Of a DNA stretch of 45,373 bases, positions 32,362 to 39,262 are shown piece by piece. The DNA comes from Eubacteriales bacterium (GTDB taxonomy: Bacteria; Bacillota; Clostridia; Christensenellales; CAG-138). Position numbers and translations under genes: made by a program. The stretch spans positions 1 through 45,373 of the forward strand of contig JAJFTZ010000006.1 of the NCBI GenBank assembly GCA_021372675.1, given 5' to 3'. Each line of letters opens with the position of its first letter. Positions within the stretch are counted from its first letter, which is position 1. The notes under the pieces were generated by a model that had not been told where the DNA came from, did no database searches, and saw only the letters and a program-made list of their open reading frames with translations.

Positions 32362-33258
32362 TTAGGCCACCAAGCGCTCGTACACCCTGCCCTCAAAGCG
32401 GTAGAGCTCTACCAGGCAGGCAAACCAGCCGCCCCTCAAAAGGTGCTCCACGCTTTTTTTAGCGCGCGCCTCCTGCACGTTTCGCGCGTGCACGGAGGCG
32501 GCCACCGCCACACCGCTCACGGCCGCCTCGCGGACAGCGAGGGCGTCCTCCTCGCTGCCGATCTCGTCGGTGATGATGAGCTGCGGCGACATGGTGCGTA
32601 TCATCATGCGCATCGCCTGCGCCTTTGGGCAGCCGTCCATCACATCGGAACGCGGTCCCACATCGAGCGTGGGCACGCCGAGGCGCGCGCCGGCGATCTC
32701 GCTGCGCTCGTCGGCGATGCACACCTTGAGCGGCCGTATGCCGTTGCCGCCGTATGAAAACCGGCGGGCGATGTCCCTGAGCATCGTGGTCTTTCCCACG
32801 CCCGGCGCGGCGATCAGAAGCGTGGAAACGGGCGCGCCGCTTTTATCGAGCATCAGCCTTACGACCCCGTCGGCGCAGCCCCTGAACTCCCGCGCGATGC
32901 GCAGGTTGAAGCCCGTGACGCGCGAGAGCCGCTTGAGCACCCCATCCTCCACCACCGCCTTGCCGCAGACGCCCACGCGATAGCCGCCCGTGAGCGTGAC
33001 GAAGCAGTTTTTCAACTCGTCCTCGCGCGCATAGATCGAGTGCTCGCAGATGTTTTCAAACAGGAGGTCGCAAAGCCCCCCATCCGGCCGGAACTCGGAG
33101 AGCCGTTCCCCGTCCGAAAACACGTATTGCACCGGGCGATCCACCCGCACGCGTATTTCCTCGAGCTTCCCGCCGTCCTTCAGCGTCTCCGCGTCGCTCC
33201 AGAGCGGCGGCGGGAGCACCGCCTTAAGGCTTTCCTTCCAAGCATGTATATCCGTCAT
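32362..33258 (-). CDS. spoIIIAA: Stage III sporulation protein AA (ATPase)
   Basis: A 298-residue secretion-type ATPase that powers or assembles the SpoIIIA channel in the mother cell. Walker A APGVGKTT is at 151-158, the KVCIADERSEIAG and LIITDEIGSEEDA blocks are further ATPase motifs, and the LTGGYRVGVCGK strand is family-specific. The ATG at 33258 has AGGAGG ten bases upstream; a longer frame to 33429 runs through the terminator and the end of the previous gene and is rejected. It is first in the operon, with a sigma-E-like promoter before it. Confidence 0.96.
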   Translation of the reverse strand: MTDIHAWKESLKAVLPPPLWSDAETLKDGGKLEEIRVRVDRPVQYVFSDGERLSEFRPDGGLCDLLFENICEHSIYAREDELKNCFVTLTGGYRVGVCGKAVVEDGVLKRLSRVTGFNLRIAREFRGCADGVVRLMLDKSGAPVSTLLIAAPGVGKTTMLRDIARRFSYGGNGIRPLKVCIADERSEIAGARLGVPTLDVGPRSDVMDGCPKAQAMRMMIRTMSPQLIITDEIGSEEDALAVREAAVSGVAVAASVHARNVQEARAKKSVEHLLRGGWFACLVELYRFEGRVYERLVA

Positions 33259-33286
33259 CTGTGCCTGTCCTCCTGCGTTCGCTATA

Positions 33287-33314
33287 TATCTATGTGCAAG
33301 GGGGAATGAATAGC
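33287..33314 (-). promoter_or_regulatory. Possible sigma-E promoter for the spoIIIA operon
   Basis: On the minus strand GCTATT (33309-33314), 14-base spacer and CATAGATA (33287-33294) resemble the sigma-E pattern (ATATT-type -35, CATACAAT-type -10). The known control of spoIIIA by sigma-E supports the reading. It abuts the preceding terminator. Confidence 0.4.
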
Positions 33315-33344
33315 ACAAAAGAGGGCCCCCCAACGGGAGCCCTC
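33315..33344 (-). terminator. Rho-independent terminator after the 33365 membrane gene
   Basis: A GC-rich hairpin (33321-33344; arms GAGGGC and GCCCTC plus inner C/G pairs) followed by TTTT on the minus strand. It ends the transcript that precedes spoIIIAA. Confidence 0.85.
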
Positions 33345-33364
33345 CAAATACGTCCGTCTGCCTT

Positions 33365-33940
33365 TTAGCTATTCTCGGGTTGCGCTTTGTGCGCGCCGAA
33401 AAAGTAGCACGCGAGCGCCGTGGAAACAAGCCCCGCCATTTGCGCGTCGAGCACGTAGGGGGCGTTTAGATCGCAGCTCGCGTAGCCGAATGCGTAAAGC
33501 TCATAGCACGCGAAAAGAATAGAGCCGACAAGCGGCACGAGCGAGGCCGCAAACATGGCGAAAAGCGGCGATTCGCGAAGGAACGCGGCCACGAGCGCCG
33601 CCCCGGCGCAAAGAAGAAGCGTCCTATCGGCCTGCGGAATAAGCGTTGCGCACGCGGCGTATGCAACGCTCGCGGCGAGCAAAAGCACGGGGCTTTGCTC
33701 CAAGATCCTCTCGCGCCGCAATATGGCGCCCAAAAGCAGGTAAACGGGCAAAAACCCCGCCGCCGCGTCGAGGGTAAACTCCGGGCAGGGCGCGATCGTA
33801 AAGCGGTTGAGCGCCGCGACGCACAGCGCCGTAAACGCCGCGCCCCACGGCGAAATGCGCATGCGGGCGCATGCGGCGTCGAGCGCCGAGGTGGCGGCGA
33901 GGATCAATATACAAACGCAAAGCAAAACGGAAAACTGCAT
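33365..33940 (-). CDS. Unrecognised polytopic membrane protein
   Basis: I do not recognise this family. From the ATG at 33940 the product is 191 residues with about six hydrophobic helices (near 4-22, 33-50, 58-76, 88-108, 112-130, 134-155) and no clear motif. The ATG has no ribosome site: the bases before it are the 3' strand of the RNA element described at 33942-34217. The same frame stays open upstream through that element; one alternative start is the ATG pair at 34003-34006, which has a strong GGAGGG upstream if an 8-base-pair hairpin (34012-34030) is looped out. The gene has its own terminator and lies between pgeF and spoIIIAA. A sporulation link is suggested only by position. Confidence 0.6.
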   Translation of the reverse strand: MQFSVLLCVCILILAATSALDAACARMRISPWGAAFTALCVAALNRFTIAPCPEFTLDAAAGFLPVYLLLGAILRRERILEQSPVLLLAASVAYAACATLIPQADRTLLLCAGAALVAAFLRESPLFAMFAASLVPLVGSILFACYELYAFGYASCDLNAPYVLDAQMAGLVSTALACYFFGAHKAQPENS

Positions 33941-33941
33941 G

Positions 33942-34217
33942 AAGGTAAGGGGAGTCGAACCCCTGCGCCGCAAAGCTACGATTTTGGCGCACTGCATCGT
34001 CATCATCAGTCGCCGTAGCGCCGCTACGGCTCCCTCCTCTTCCTTGCATTGCATCCAAACTGGCAGCTTTGCGGTCAAGGAGTTTAGAGGGTCGGAAAGT
34101 ATGTCAGCGCATTTGCGCCGGTGTGAAGGCGTAGCAACATTACGGCGAGTGCCGGCAACACGGCGATGGCGTGCTTTCCGCCCCTCTAAACCGCAGGTCT
34201 TCGGCTCCCCTTACCTT
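33942..34217 (-). ncRNA. Large structured RNA candidate (three-way junction with tRNA-like T-arm)
   Basis: This 276-base gene-free stretch folds almost completely. P1 pairs 33942-33954 with 34205-34217 (13 perfect pairs). P2 pairs 33962-33967 with 34192-34197. Helix B pairs 34082-34099 with 34174-34191 (17 pairs, one mismatch). Helix C pairs 33968-33977 with 34065-34074 and carries an 8-pair apical hairpin at 34012-34030. P2 abuts B and C with no unpaired bases, and B and C are joined by 7 bases. The minus strand also shows a textbook T-arm at 33948-33964 (5-pair stem, TTCGACT loop) that competes with P1 and P2. The minus strand is favoured by the T-arm and a G-U pair. I cannot match it to a named class; it could be a stand-alone RNA or the leader of the membrane gene. 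Confidence 0.6.
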
Positions 34218-34236
34218 ACAAAAGCTCCACTCGGGT

Positions 34237-34242
34237 ATCATA
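34237..34242 (-). promoter_or_regulatory. Possible -10 box for the structured RNA
   Basis: TATGAT on the minus strand, about 20 bases before the first pairing base of the RNA element. The -35 position (around 34260-34265) is a poor match. The rest of 34218-34330 shows no gene. Confidence 0.3.
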
Positions 34243-34330
34243 AGGCGCTATCTCTTATGTTTGCCCGTGCGGAGCCGTATAAATGATGTAAATGCTGGGG
34301 CGTTTTCCTCGTATTTGCCAAATGCCGAAG

Positions 34331-35164
34331 CTAGATAAGGCCTATATATGCCGCCATGGAGCCGGTATCGCCCTTATCGCGGCGATGGGAGAAGAAATAC
34401 CGGCCCAGCTCGGAGGTGCATGCGTGCATTAAGGTAAGATTTTCCTCCTTCACGCCCGCCTCCAGCATTTGGATGGCGGCGGCAAGCTCCAGATCGAGCT
34501 GCGCCTTGCCGGGGCGTCCGCGCGTAAAAAGCGCGTTTGTTTTGAATTCGTCCGCAAAGCGCTCCGCAAGCTCCAGATCCACCTCGAAGCAGCTCTTGCA
34601 GATGCTCGGGCCCGTGGAAACGATAAGGTCGCCCGCCTCGGAGCCGAATTCCCTTTGCATCAACTCCACGGCTCGCGCGCCGATGCGCGCGAGCGTGCCC
34701 TTCCAGCCCGCATGCGCGAGGCCGACAGCCCCTTTCACCGGGTCGTACATAAAAAACGCGCCGCAGTCCGCATGCGATGTCACGAGCACCACGTTTTTCT
34801 CGTTCGTCACAAGCCCGTCACAAAACGGGAGCGGCGGCTTTTCAAAGCCGCGCCCGCGGTCTTCAGCGGTCACCTTAAGCACGGTTCCGCCATGCTCGTA
34901 GTTGACGATGACCATATCGCCGTGCGCGACGCCGGCCGCGCCGCAGAATATTTCGAAATTTTCCGCCACGTTTTCCGGCGGGTCGGGCCTCGTCCAGCCA
35001 AGGTTGAGGCTATCGTACGGCGCGGGGCTCACGCCGCCCAAGCGCGTGGAAAAGCCGTGGCGCACGCCGCCCTTTTGATCGAGCGCTTCCGCCGCGAAAA
35101 AGCCCGTGCCACCCGACGCGCGGTACGCGTAGCCGTGGCGCGCGCGAGAAAGTGGGTACTCCAA
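34331..35164 (-). CDS. pgeF: Peptidoglycan editing factor PgeF (laccase-domain, YfiH family)
   Basis: A 277-residue member of the YfiH/PgeF (DUF152) family, once called polyphenol oxidase; the Escherichia coli member removes wrongly incorporated L-Ser from muropeptide precursors. The metal-site residues are in VTSHADCGAFFMYDPVKGAVGLAHAGW (His, Cys, His), and the C-terminal part has SIGPSI-like TGPSICKSCFEV. The start is TTG at 35164 with AGGAGG four bases before it. It begins eight bases after nrdR and is not followed by an obvious terminator. Confidence 0.88.
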   Translation of the reverse strand: MEYPLSRARHGYAYRASGGTGFFAAEALDQKGGVRHGFSTRLGGVSPAPYDSLNLGWTRPDPPENVAENFEIFCGAAGVAHGDMVIVNYEHGGTVLKVTAEDRGRGFEKPPLPFCDGLVTNEKNVVLVTSHADCGAFFMYDPVKGAVGLAHAGWKGTLARIGARAVELMQREFGSEAGDLIVSTGPSICKSCFEVDLELAERFADEFKTNALFTRGRPGKAQLDLELAAAIQMLEAGVKEENLTLMHACTSELGRYFFSHRRDKGDTGSMAAYIGLI

Positions 35165-35172
35165 GCTGCCTC

Positions 35173-35631
35173 CTATTTCTTCTCGTTGAGCAGTAGCTTC
35201 AGTTCGTCCATGAAGGTGCTGATGTCCTTAAATTGCCTGTAAACGGAAGCAAAGCGCACGTATGCGACCTCGTCAAGGTCCTTGAGCCGCCTTATGACCA
35301 TTTCGCCGATCTCGTCGGTGTTGACCTCCTGATCGAGCGAATTGAACACCTCGCGAACGACGTCGTCCACGAGCTTGTCCTGCTCGGCGGCGGAAATGGG
35401 TCGCTTTTGGCAGGCCTTACGCACGCCGTTTAAGATCTTCTGGCTGTCGAAGGGCTCCCGCCGGCCATCCTTTTTGATGACCATGATGGGGATCTCCTCG
35501 ATCTTCTCGTAGGTGGTAAAGCGCTTGCCGCAGTTGATGCATTCGCGCCTTCGCCGAATGGAGGTGCCGTCGTCGGTTGGGCGGGAATCAACGACCTTGC
35601 TGTCGTTACTGAGGCAATAACGGCATTTCAT
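35173..35631 (-). CDS. nrdR: Transcriptional repressor NrdR
   Basis: A 152-residue repressor of ribonucleotide reductase genes. The N-terminal zinc ribbon has its four cysteines at C3, C6, C31 and C34 (the last two in [13 protein letters not shown]), and the ATP-cone domain (about 47-137) has [19 protein letters not shown] at 35631 with AGGAGG before it. Its promoter at 35660-35688 is separate from ylmC upstream. No ribonucleotide reductase gene is in the window. Confidence 0.97.
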   Translation of the reverse strand: MKCRYCLSNDSKVVDSRPTDDGTSIRRRRECINCGKRFTTYEKIEEIPIMVIKKDGRREPFDSQKILNGVRKACQKRPISAAEQDKLVDDVVREVFNSLDQEVNTDEIGEMVIRRLKDLDEVAYVRFASVYRQFKDISTFMDELKLLLNEKK

Positions 35632-35659
35632 ATGCTGTCCTCCTAGGATGTTTGGGGTT

Positions 35660-35688
35660 ATTATAGCACCCCTTGTGCTTTTTTGCCA
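35660..35688 (-). promoter_or_regulatory. Promoter for nrdR-pgeF
   Basis: TATAAT (35660-35665) with a weak TGGCAA -35 (35683-35688) at 17 bases on the minus strand. An AT-rich half-match to an NrdR box lies further upstream near 35700 but lacks a second copy. Confidence 0.5.
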
Positions 35689-35721
35689 GAAAAAAGCTAT
35701 ATTTTGTAGATTCTTTGCATT

Positions 35722-35964
35722 TTAAAGCACGATATCCACCAAAATCACGTCGTCCCCGATCTTGCATATTTTGTTGAAGGGTATCACAAGCTCCTCGCTG
35801 CTTTTCAAAAGCCCCCAAAAGCGAGGCGGCCCGGGCACAATGAAGGCGCATACCACACCGGTGCCAAGCTCAATTTCCAAATCGCAGATGCACCCGAGGC
35901 GCGCGCCGTCGCGCACGTTGACCACCTCTTTTCTTCTGAGTTCGCAAAAGCTCGTGTTCGCCAA
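35722..35964 (-). CDS. ylmC: YlmC/YmxH family sporulation protein (PRC-barrel)
   Basis: An 80-residue PRC-barrel protein of the YlmC/YmxH family, widespread in spore formers and of unknown mechanism. The family start (SFCELRRKEVVNVRDGARLGCICDLEI) and the IPFNKICKIGDDVILVDI end are clear. The TTG at 35964 is chosen as start: AGGTGG lies six bases before it, and the protein length then matches the family. The open frame upstream to 36003 carries no family residues. It stands alone between a terminator and the nrdR promoter. Confidence 0.88.
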   Translation of the reverse strand: MANTSFCELRRKEVVNVRDGARLGCICDLEIELGTGVVCAFIVPGPPRFWGLLKSSEELVIPFNKICKIGDDVILVDIVL

Positions 35965-36003
35965 AGCATACCACCTCTGTAGAATGATATGCGGATAAGG
36001 CAC

Positions 36004-36027
36004 AAAAAAACCGCGCGAAACGCGCGG
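36004..36027 (-). terminator. Rho-independent terminator after the 36046 membrane gene
   Basis: A perfect 7-base-pair GC stem (36011-36017 with 36021-36027), 3-base loop and seven T on the minus strand. Confidence 0.9.
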
Positions 36028-36045
36028 CTTTGCGTGAGGTTTTGT

Positions 36046-36309
36046 TTATGGACGCGGCGGGTTTTGCGCGCGGCGCACGCCCTCCGCAATAATCTGCGCC
36101 TGAAGCTCGGGGTGCGAGGGCGCGAGGCCCCAGTAAAGTAGCGCCAGCGCGCCGAAGAAAAAGCCCCATGCGAAGCTGACCTGATAGCCCTTTTTCAGCG
36201 CGAGGTTTTTCACGACGAAGCCCATGGCGATCGCGCCGCCCAATACGATCACAAGCCACAGGAGAATGGCCGCGCCGCCGGCGAGGAAATTGAGTATGCC
36301 GGATTCCAT
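36046..36309 (-). CDS. Small membrane protein of unknown function
   Basis: An 87-residue protein with two hydrophobic helices (about 5-30 and 44-61), a lysine-containing loop (KNLALKKGYQ), and a polar C-terminal tail ending in proline and arginine. I do not recognise the family. It is a single-gene unit: a good promoter (36335-36364), an AAGGGGGG ribosome site nine bases before the ATG, and a strong terminator right after. Independent control and clean signals indicate a real gene. Confidence 0.75.
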   Translation of the reverse strand: MESGILNFLAGGAAILLWLVIVLGGAIAMGFVVKNLALKKGYQVSFAWGFFFGALALLYWGLAPSHPELQAQIIAEGVRRAQNPPRP

Positions 36310-36334
36310 TAAAATACCCCCCTTCGTTTTCCCT

Positions 36335-36364
36335 ATCTTATCCGTAAACGGTGCAATTTGTCAA
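36335..36364 (-). promoter_or_regulatory. Sigma-A-type promoter for the small membrane gene
   Basis: A perfect TTGACA (36359-36364) with an 18-base spacer and TAAGAT (36335-36340) on the minus strand; start near 36328. Confidence 0.75.
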
Positions 36365-36381
36365 ACCGGGAGCGGGCAAAG

Positions 36382-36405
36382 AAAAAACCCGGCGCAAAGG
36401 CCGGG
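36382..36405 (-). terminator. Rho-independent terminator after rpsU
   Basis: A 6-base-pair stem CCCGGC/GCCGGG (36388-36393 with 36400-36405) and six T on the minus strand. It lies about 110 bases after the rpsU stop; the intervening 36406-36517 shows no gene. Confidence 0.85.
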
Positions 36406-36517
36406 CTTAGGTTGACAAGGCGTTGTGTTAAGGGTTCCAAACGCTTGGAGCACGATTGCAGGAATCGTTTATGCCGCAGGGAAAACCGGGGTTCCCCCAT
36501 GCGATTGAAAGAGCGGC

Positions 36518-36688
36518 TTAATACTTGCGCTTCCTTGCCGCTTCCGCTTTCTTCTTGCGCTTCACGCTGGGTTTTTCGTAGTGCTCGCGCCTACGGACTT
36601 CCGCCAACACGCCCGAACGGGCGCACTTGCGCTTAAACCGCTTAAGGGCGCTTTCCAGGGATTCATTTTCACCTACGCGAATTTCCAT
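36518..36688 (-). CDS. rpsU: 30S ribosomal protein S21
   Basis: A 56-residue ribosomal protein with the classic [22 protein letters not shown] core and a basic [14 protein letters not shown] tail. The start MEIRV at 36688 has AGGGGGG at the right spacing; a longer open frame to 36799 overlaps the promoter and is rejected. It has its own promoter (36768-36796) and terminator. S21 helps initiation on mRNA and often lies near stress and DNA-repair genes. Confidence 0.97.
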   Translation of the reverse strand: MEIRVGENESLESALKRFKRKCARSGVLAEVRRREHYEKPSVKRKKKAEAARKRKY

Positions 36689-36767
36689 TGATCTTTCCCC
36701 CCCCTCTGCCGCAACATTGCACACCGTGCCGTTGCCATCAGCATAGGACTTCCTAAAACACATGAGT

Positions 36768-36796
36768 ATTATACTTGAAGCCTTTGCGCAAGTCAA
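36768..36796 (-). promoter_or_regulatory. Promoter for rpsU inside a large inverted repeat
   Basis: TTGACT (36791-36796), 17-base spacer and TATAAT (36768-36773) on the minus strand; start near 36761. The spacer carries TTGAAGCCTT (36775-36784), whose exact complement is at 36842-36851. An inner pair, TGCGCAA at 36785-36791 with TTGCGCA at 36829-36835, extends the repeat, so RNA arriving from the HIT gene could fold across the promoter. Confidence 0.75.
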
Positions 36797-36861
36797 CAAC
36801 CTATCGGGCGATAAGTTTTGTGCGCTCTTTGCGCAAAATACAAGGCTTCAAACACATTATT

Positions 36862-37206
36862 TTAGCCCGGCGGCCACTTCATGCTCCTGCCGCCGAGCAG
36901 GTGAAGATGCAGGTGGTTTACGCTTTGCCCGCCGTCTGCGCCTACGTTCGTCACGATGCGAAAGCCCTTTTCATCGACCTTGAGCTCCTTTGCGAGCTTG
37001 TTTGCGACCTCGGCCATATGGAACCAAAGCGCGGCGTCATCCGGGACGAGCGCCGTAACGTCCCCCACATGTTTCTTGGGGATGATGAGCACGTGCACGG
37101 GCGCTTGCGGCGCGATGTCGTGAAACGCGAGCACGGCGTCGTCCTCGTACGCCTTGTTGCAGGGTATCTCGCCCGCGGCGATTTTGCAGAACAAACAGTT
37201 TTCCAT
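36862..37206 (-). CDS. HIT family protein (HinT-like hydrolase)
   Basis: A 114-residue histidine-triad protein. The N-terminal CLFCKIAAGEIP motif and the catalytic triad near the end (NHLHLHLLGG) are present, as in HinT purine phosphoramidases. The ATG at 37206 with AGGAGG eight bases before it gives the standard length; the longer open frame lies inside mtaB. It starts 11 bases after mtaB. Its in vivo substrate is not known. Confidence 0.95.
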   Translation of the reverse strand: MENCLFCKIAAGEIPCNKAYEDDAVLAFHDIAPQAPVHVLIIPKKHVGDVTALVPDDAALWFHMAEVANKLAKELKVDEKGFRIVTNVGADGGQSVNHLHLHLLGGRSMKWPPG

Positions 37207-37217
37207 TTCGGATCCTC

Positions 37218-38516
37218 CTATCCTCGTGTGGAAAGCGTCCCGTACAGGCAGCCTTTTTCGACCCTTTCGATTTTTACGCCGCACATGGCGCCGATAAGCT
37301 CCTCCCCGCCTTCTACGCACACGCGGGCGTAGGTGCCGGTGTGCCCGTAAACGCGATTGCCCTCGCACTCCTCAAAAAGCACTTCCTGCTCGGTGCCGGC
37401 GAAAGTGTTTAAATACGCCGTCTCCAGCTCGTTTCCAAGCGCGATCAACCTTTTTACGCGCGCGGCCTTTACGCTTTTTCCAATCTGCTCCGCCATGGCC
37501 GCAGCCTTGGTGCCCTTGCGCGCGGAATACGGGAACACATGGATGCGCGAAAGTGCGAGTTTTTTCAAAAACGCCTCGGTCTGCGCGAATTCCTCCTCGG
37601 TCTCGCCGGGAAAGCCCACGATCACGTCGGTGGTGATCGCGCAGCCCGGCATGGCGGCGCGAAGGCGATTGACGCACGCCTCGTATTCCTCGGGCGTGTA
37701 GCGGCGGTTCATACGCTTGAGCACGCTCGCGCTGCCGCTTTGGAGCGAAAGATGAAAATGCCTGCACACCTTAACGCTGTTTTTCACGGCCTCCACGAAC
37801 GCCGCGTCCGCCATGTTCGGCTCGAGCGAGCCTAAACGCACGCGTTTGATAGCCGGGATATCCTCCGCGAGCCGGAACGCGTCGGCGAGCGTGGTGCCGT
37901 CGTGGAAATCCCTGCCGTAGGACATCACGTGGATGCCCGTTAAAACGATCTCCGCGTAGCCTGCCGCAGCGAGCTTTCCCATTTCCTCCCGTACGCTTTC
38001 TAAAGGACGGCTCCGAATGGCCCCCCGCGCGAACGGAATGATGCAGTAGGTGCAAAACCTGTCGCAGCCGTCCTGAATCTTTAAATGCGCGCGCGCCTTA
38101 TCCTCGTGCGTGGCGCTGATCTGCTCGAAATCGTCACCGCGATCGAGCGTCTCCACCGCGGAAACGGCCCGCTCCCCGGCTAGAGAAGCTTCGAAAAGCT
38201 CCACGATGCGGGCGCGCTCCTTGGTGCCGAGCACCATCCATACGCCGGGCAGCTTTTTTACCTCCTCCGGCGCGATCTGCGAGTAACAGCCCACCACCAC
38301 GACCTTCGCCGCGGGGTTAAGGGCGTGCGCGCGTGAAATCATCTGGCGGGATTTTTTATCGCCCGTCTGCGTGACGGTACAGGTGTTCACCACATATACG
38401 TCGGCCGGTTCGTCGAACGCCGCCGTTTCGTAGCCCGCGCGCTCAAAAAGCTCGCGCATGGCCTGCGTTTCGTATTGATTGACCTTACAGCCGAGCGTGC
38501 AAAAAGCCGCTTTCAT
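37218..38516 (-). CDS. mtaB: tRNA (N6-L-threonylcarbamoyladenosine(37)-C2)-methylthiotransferase MtaB
   Basis: A 432-residue radical SAM methylthiotransferase that turns t6A into ms2t6A at position 37 of tRNA. The N-terminal domain begins AAFCTLGCKVNQYETQAM with cluster cysteines, the radical SAM site is CDRFCTYC, and a C-terminal TRAM domain (about 365-430) ends the protein. The CTLGCKVNQ motif separates MtaB from MiaB. It lies five bases after rsmE, in an operon of RNA- and ribosome-modifying enzymes. Confidence 0.95.
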   Translation of the reverse strand: MKAAFCTLGCKVNQYETQAMRELFERAGYETAAFDEPADVYVVNTCTVTQTGDKKSRQMISRAHALNPAAKVVVVGCYSQIAPEEVKKLPGVWMVLGTKERARIVELFEASLAGERAVSAVETLDRGDDFEQISATHEDKARAHLKIQDGCDRFCTYCIIPFARGAIRSRPLESVREEMGKLAAAGYAEIVLTGIHVMSYGRDFHDGTTLADAFRLAEDIPAIKRVRLGSLEPNMADAAFVEAVKNSVKVCRHFHLSLQSGSASVLKRMNRRYTPEEYEACVNRLRAAMPGCAITTDVIVGFPGETEEEFAQTEAFLKKLALSRIHVFPYSARKGTKAAAMAEQIGKSVKAARVKRLIALGNELETAYLNTFAGTEQEVLFEECEGNRVYGHTGTYARVCVEGGEELIGAMCGVKIERVEKGCLYGTLSTRG

Positions 38517-38521
38517 CCGCG

Positions 38522-39262
38522 TTAACCTTCCAATTCGTATAAAAGCATGGCGGCAAGCGCCATGCCCGCCGTTTCCGTGCGCAAAATGCGCTTGCCAAGC
38601 GTAACGCGCTCCCCGCCCTGCGAAGCCGCAAACGCCGTTTCCCCGGGCGCAAGCCCGCCCTCCGGCCCCACGATGAAGCCTACGCTTTTCAAAGCGCCTT
38701 TTTTAAAGAGCGCTTCGCGAAGCGCCGCCTTGAGCGTGCGCTCGCGCTCCTCCTCGTAAGCGATCAATAAAAGATCGTGTTTCCCCAAATCGAGCTTATC
38801 GAGCGGCAGGATAGCGCCGATCTGCGGCACAACCCCGCGCCGCGCCTGCTTCGCCGCCTCGTAGGCGATGCGCCGGTAGCGCTCGCGCTTTTGAAACGCC
38901 TCCTGCGCGCTAAGCCTTACCACGCTCCGCGCTGCCGAAAACGGCGCGATCTCCGTTACGCCGAGCTCCACGCATTTTTGGAGGATCAGCTCCATCTTGC
39001 CCGCTTTCGGCAGCCCTTGATAGAGCGTAACGCGGCAGGCGGGTTCGTTTTCGCACGCATATTTTTGCAAAAGCTCGAAGGTGAGCCTGTCTTTTTCCGT
39101 TTCACAAAGCTTCGCTTCGTAATCGAAACCCAAACCGTCGCAAAGCGTGACTTTGTCGCCGGCCACGAGGCGGAGCACCTTTACGATATGCTTCACGTCA
39201 TCGCCGTAAAGGCAGGCCCTGTCGCCCGAAATGTCCTTGGGTTCTACGAAGAAGCGGCTCAT
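38522..39262 (-). CDS. rsmE: 16S rRNA (uracil(1498)-N3)-methyltransferase
   Basis: A 246-residue SPOUT-class methyltransferase for 16S U1498. It starts MSRFFVEPKDISGD, and the SAM-knot region has VGFIVGPEGGLAPGE followed by the TLGKRILRTETAGMAL segment diagnostic of RsmE. The ATG at 39262 overlaps the prmA stop (ATGA), the usual prmA-rsmE coupling; a longer frame to 39307 lies inside prmA. Confidence 0.96.
   Translation of the reverse strand: MSRFFVEPKDISGDRACLYGDDVKHIVKVLRLVAGDKVTLCDGLGFDYEAKLCETEKDRLTFELLQKYACENEPACRVTLYQGLPKAGKMELILQKCVELGVTEIAPFSAARSVVRLSAQEAFQKRERYRRIAYEAAKQARRGVVPQIGAILPLDKLDLGKHDLLLIAYEEERERTLKAALREALFKKGALKSVGFIVGPEGGLAPGETAFAASQGGERVTLGKRILRTETAGMALAAMLLYELEG

Noticed and set aside
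33942..34217. tmRNA (ssrA)
   Set aside because: The T-arm closing a large folded RNA suggests it, but the 5' end lacks the GGGG acceptor and the TTCGAC D-loop motif, no CCA-like end is seen, and no in-frame tag ending ALAA plus stop exists; the nearest GCACTCGCC is followed by an out-of-frame TAA.
35695..35715. NrdR box upstream of nrdR
   Set aside because: Only one AT-rich half-match is visible; NrdR sites normally come as two spaced boxes.
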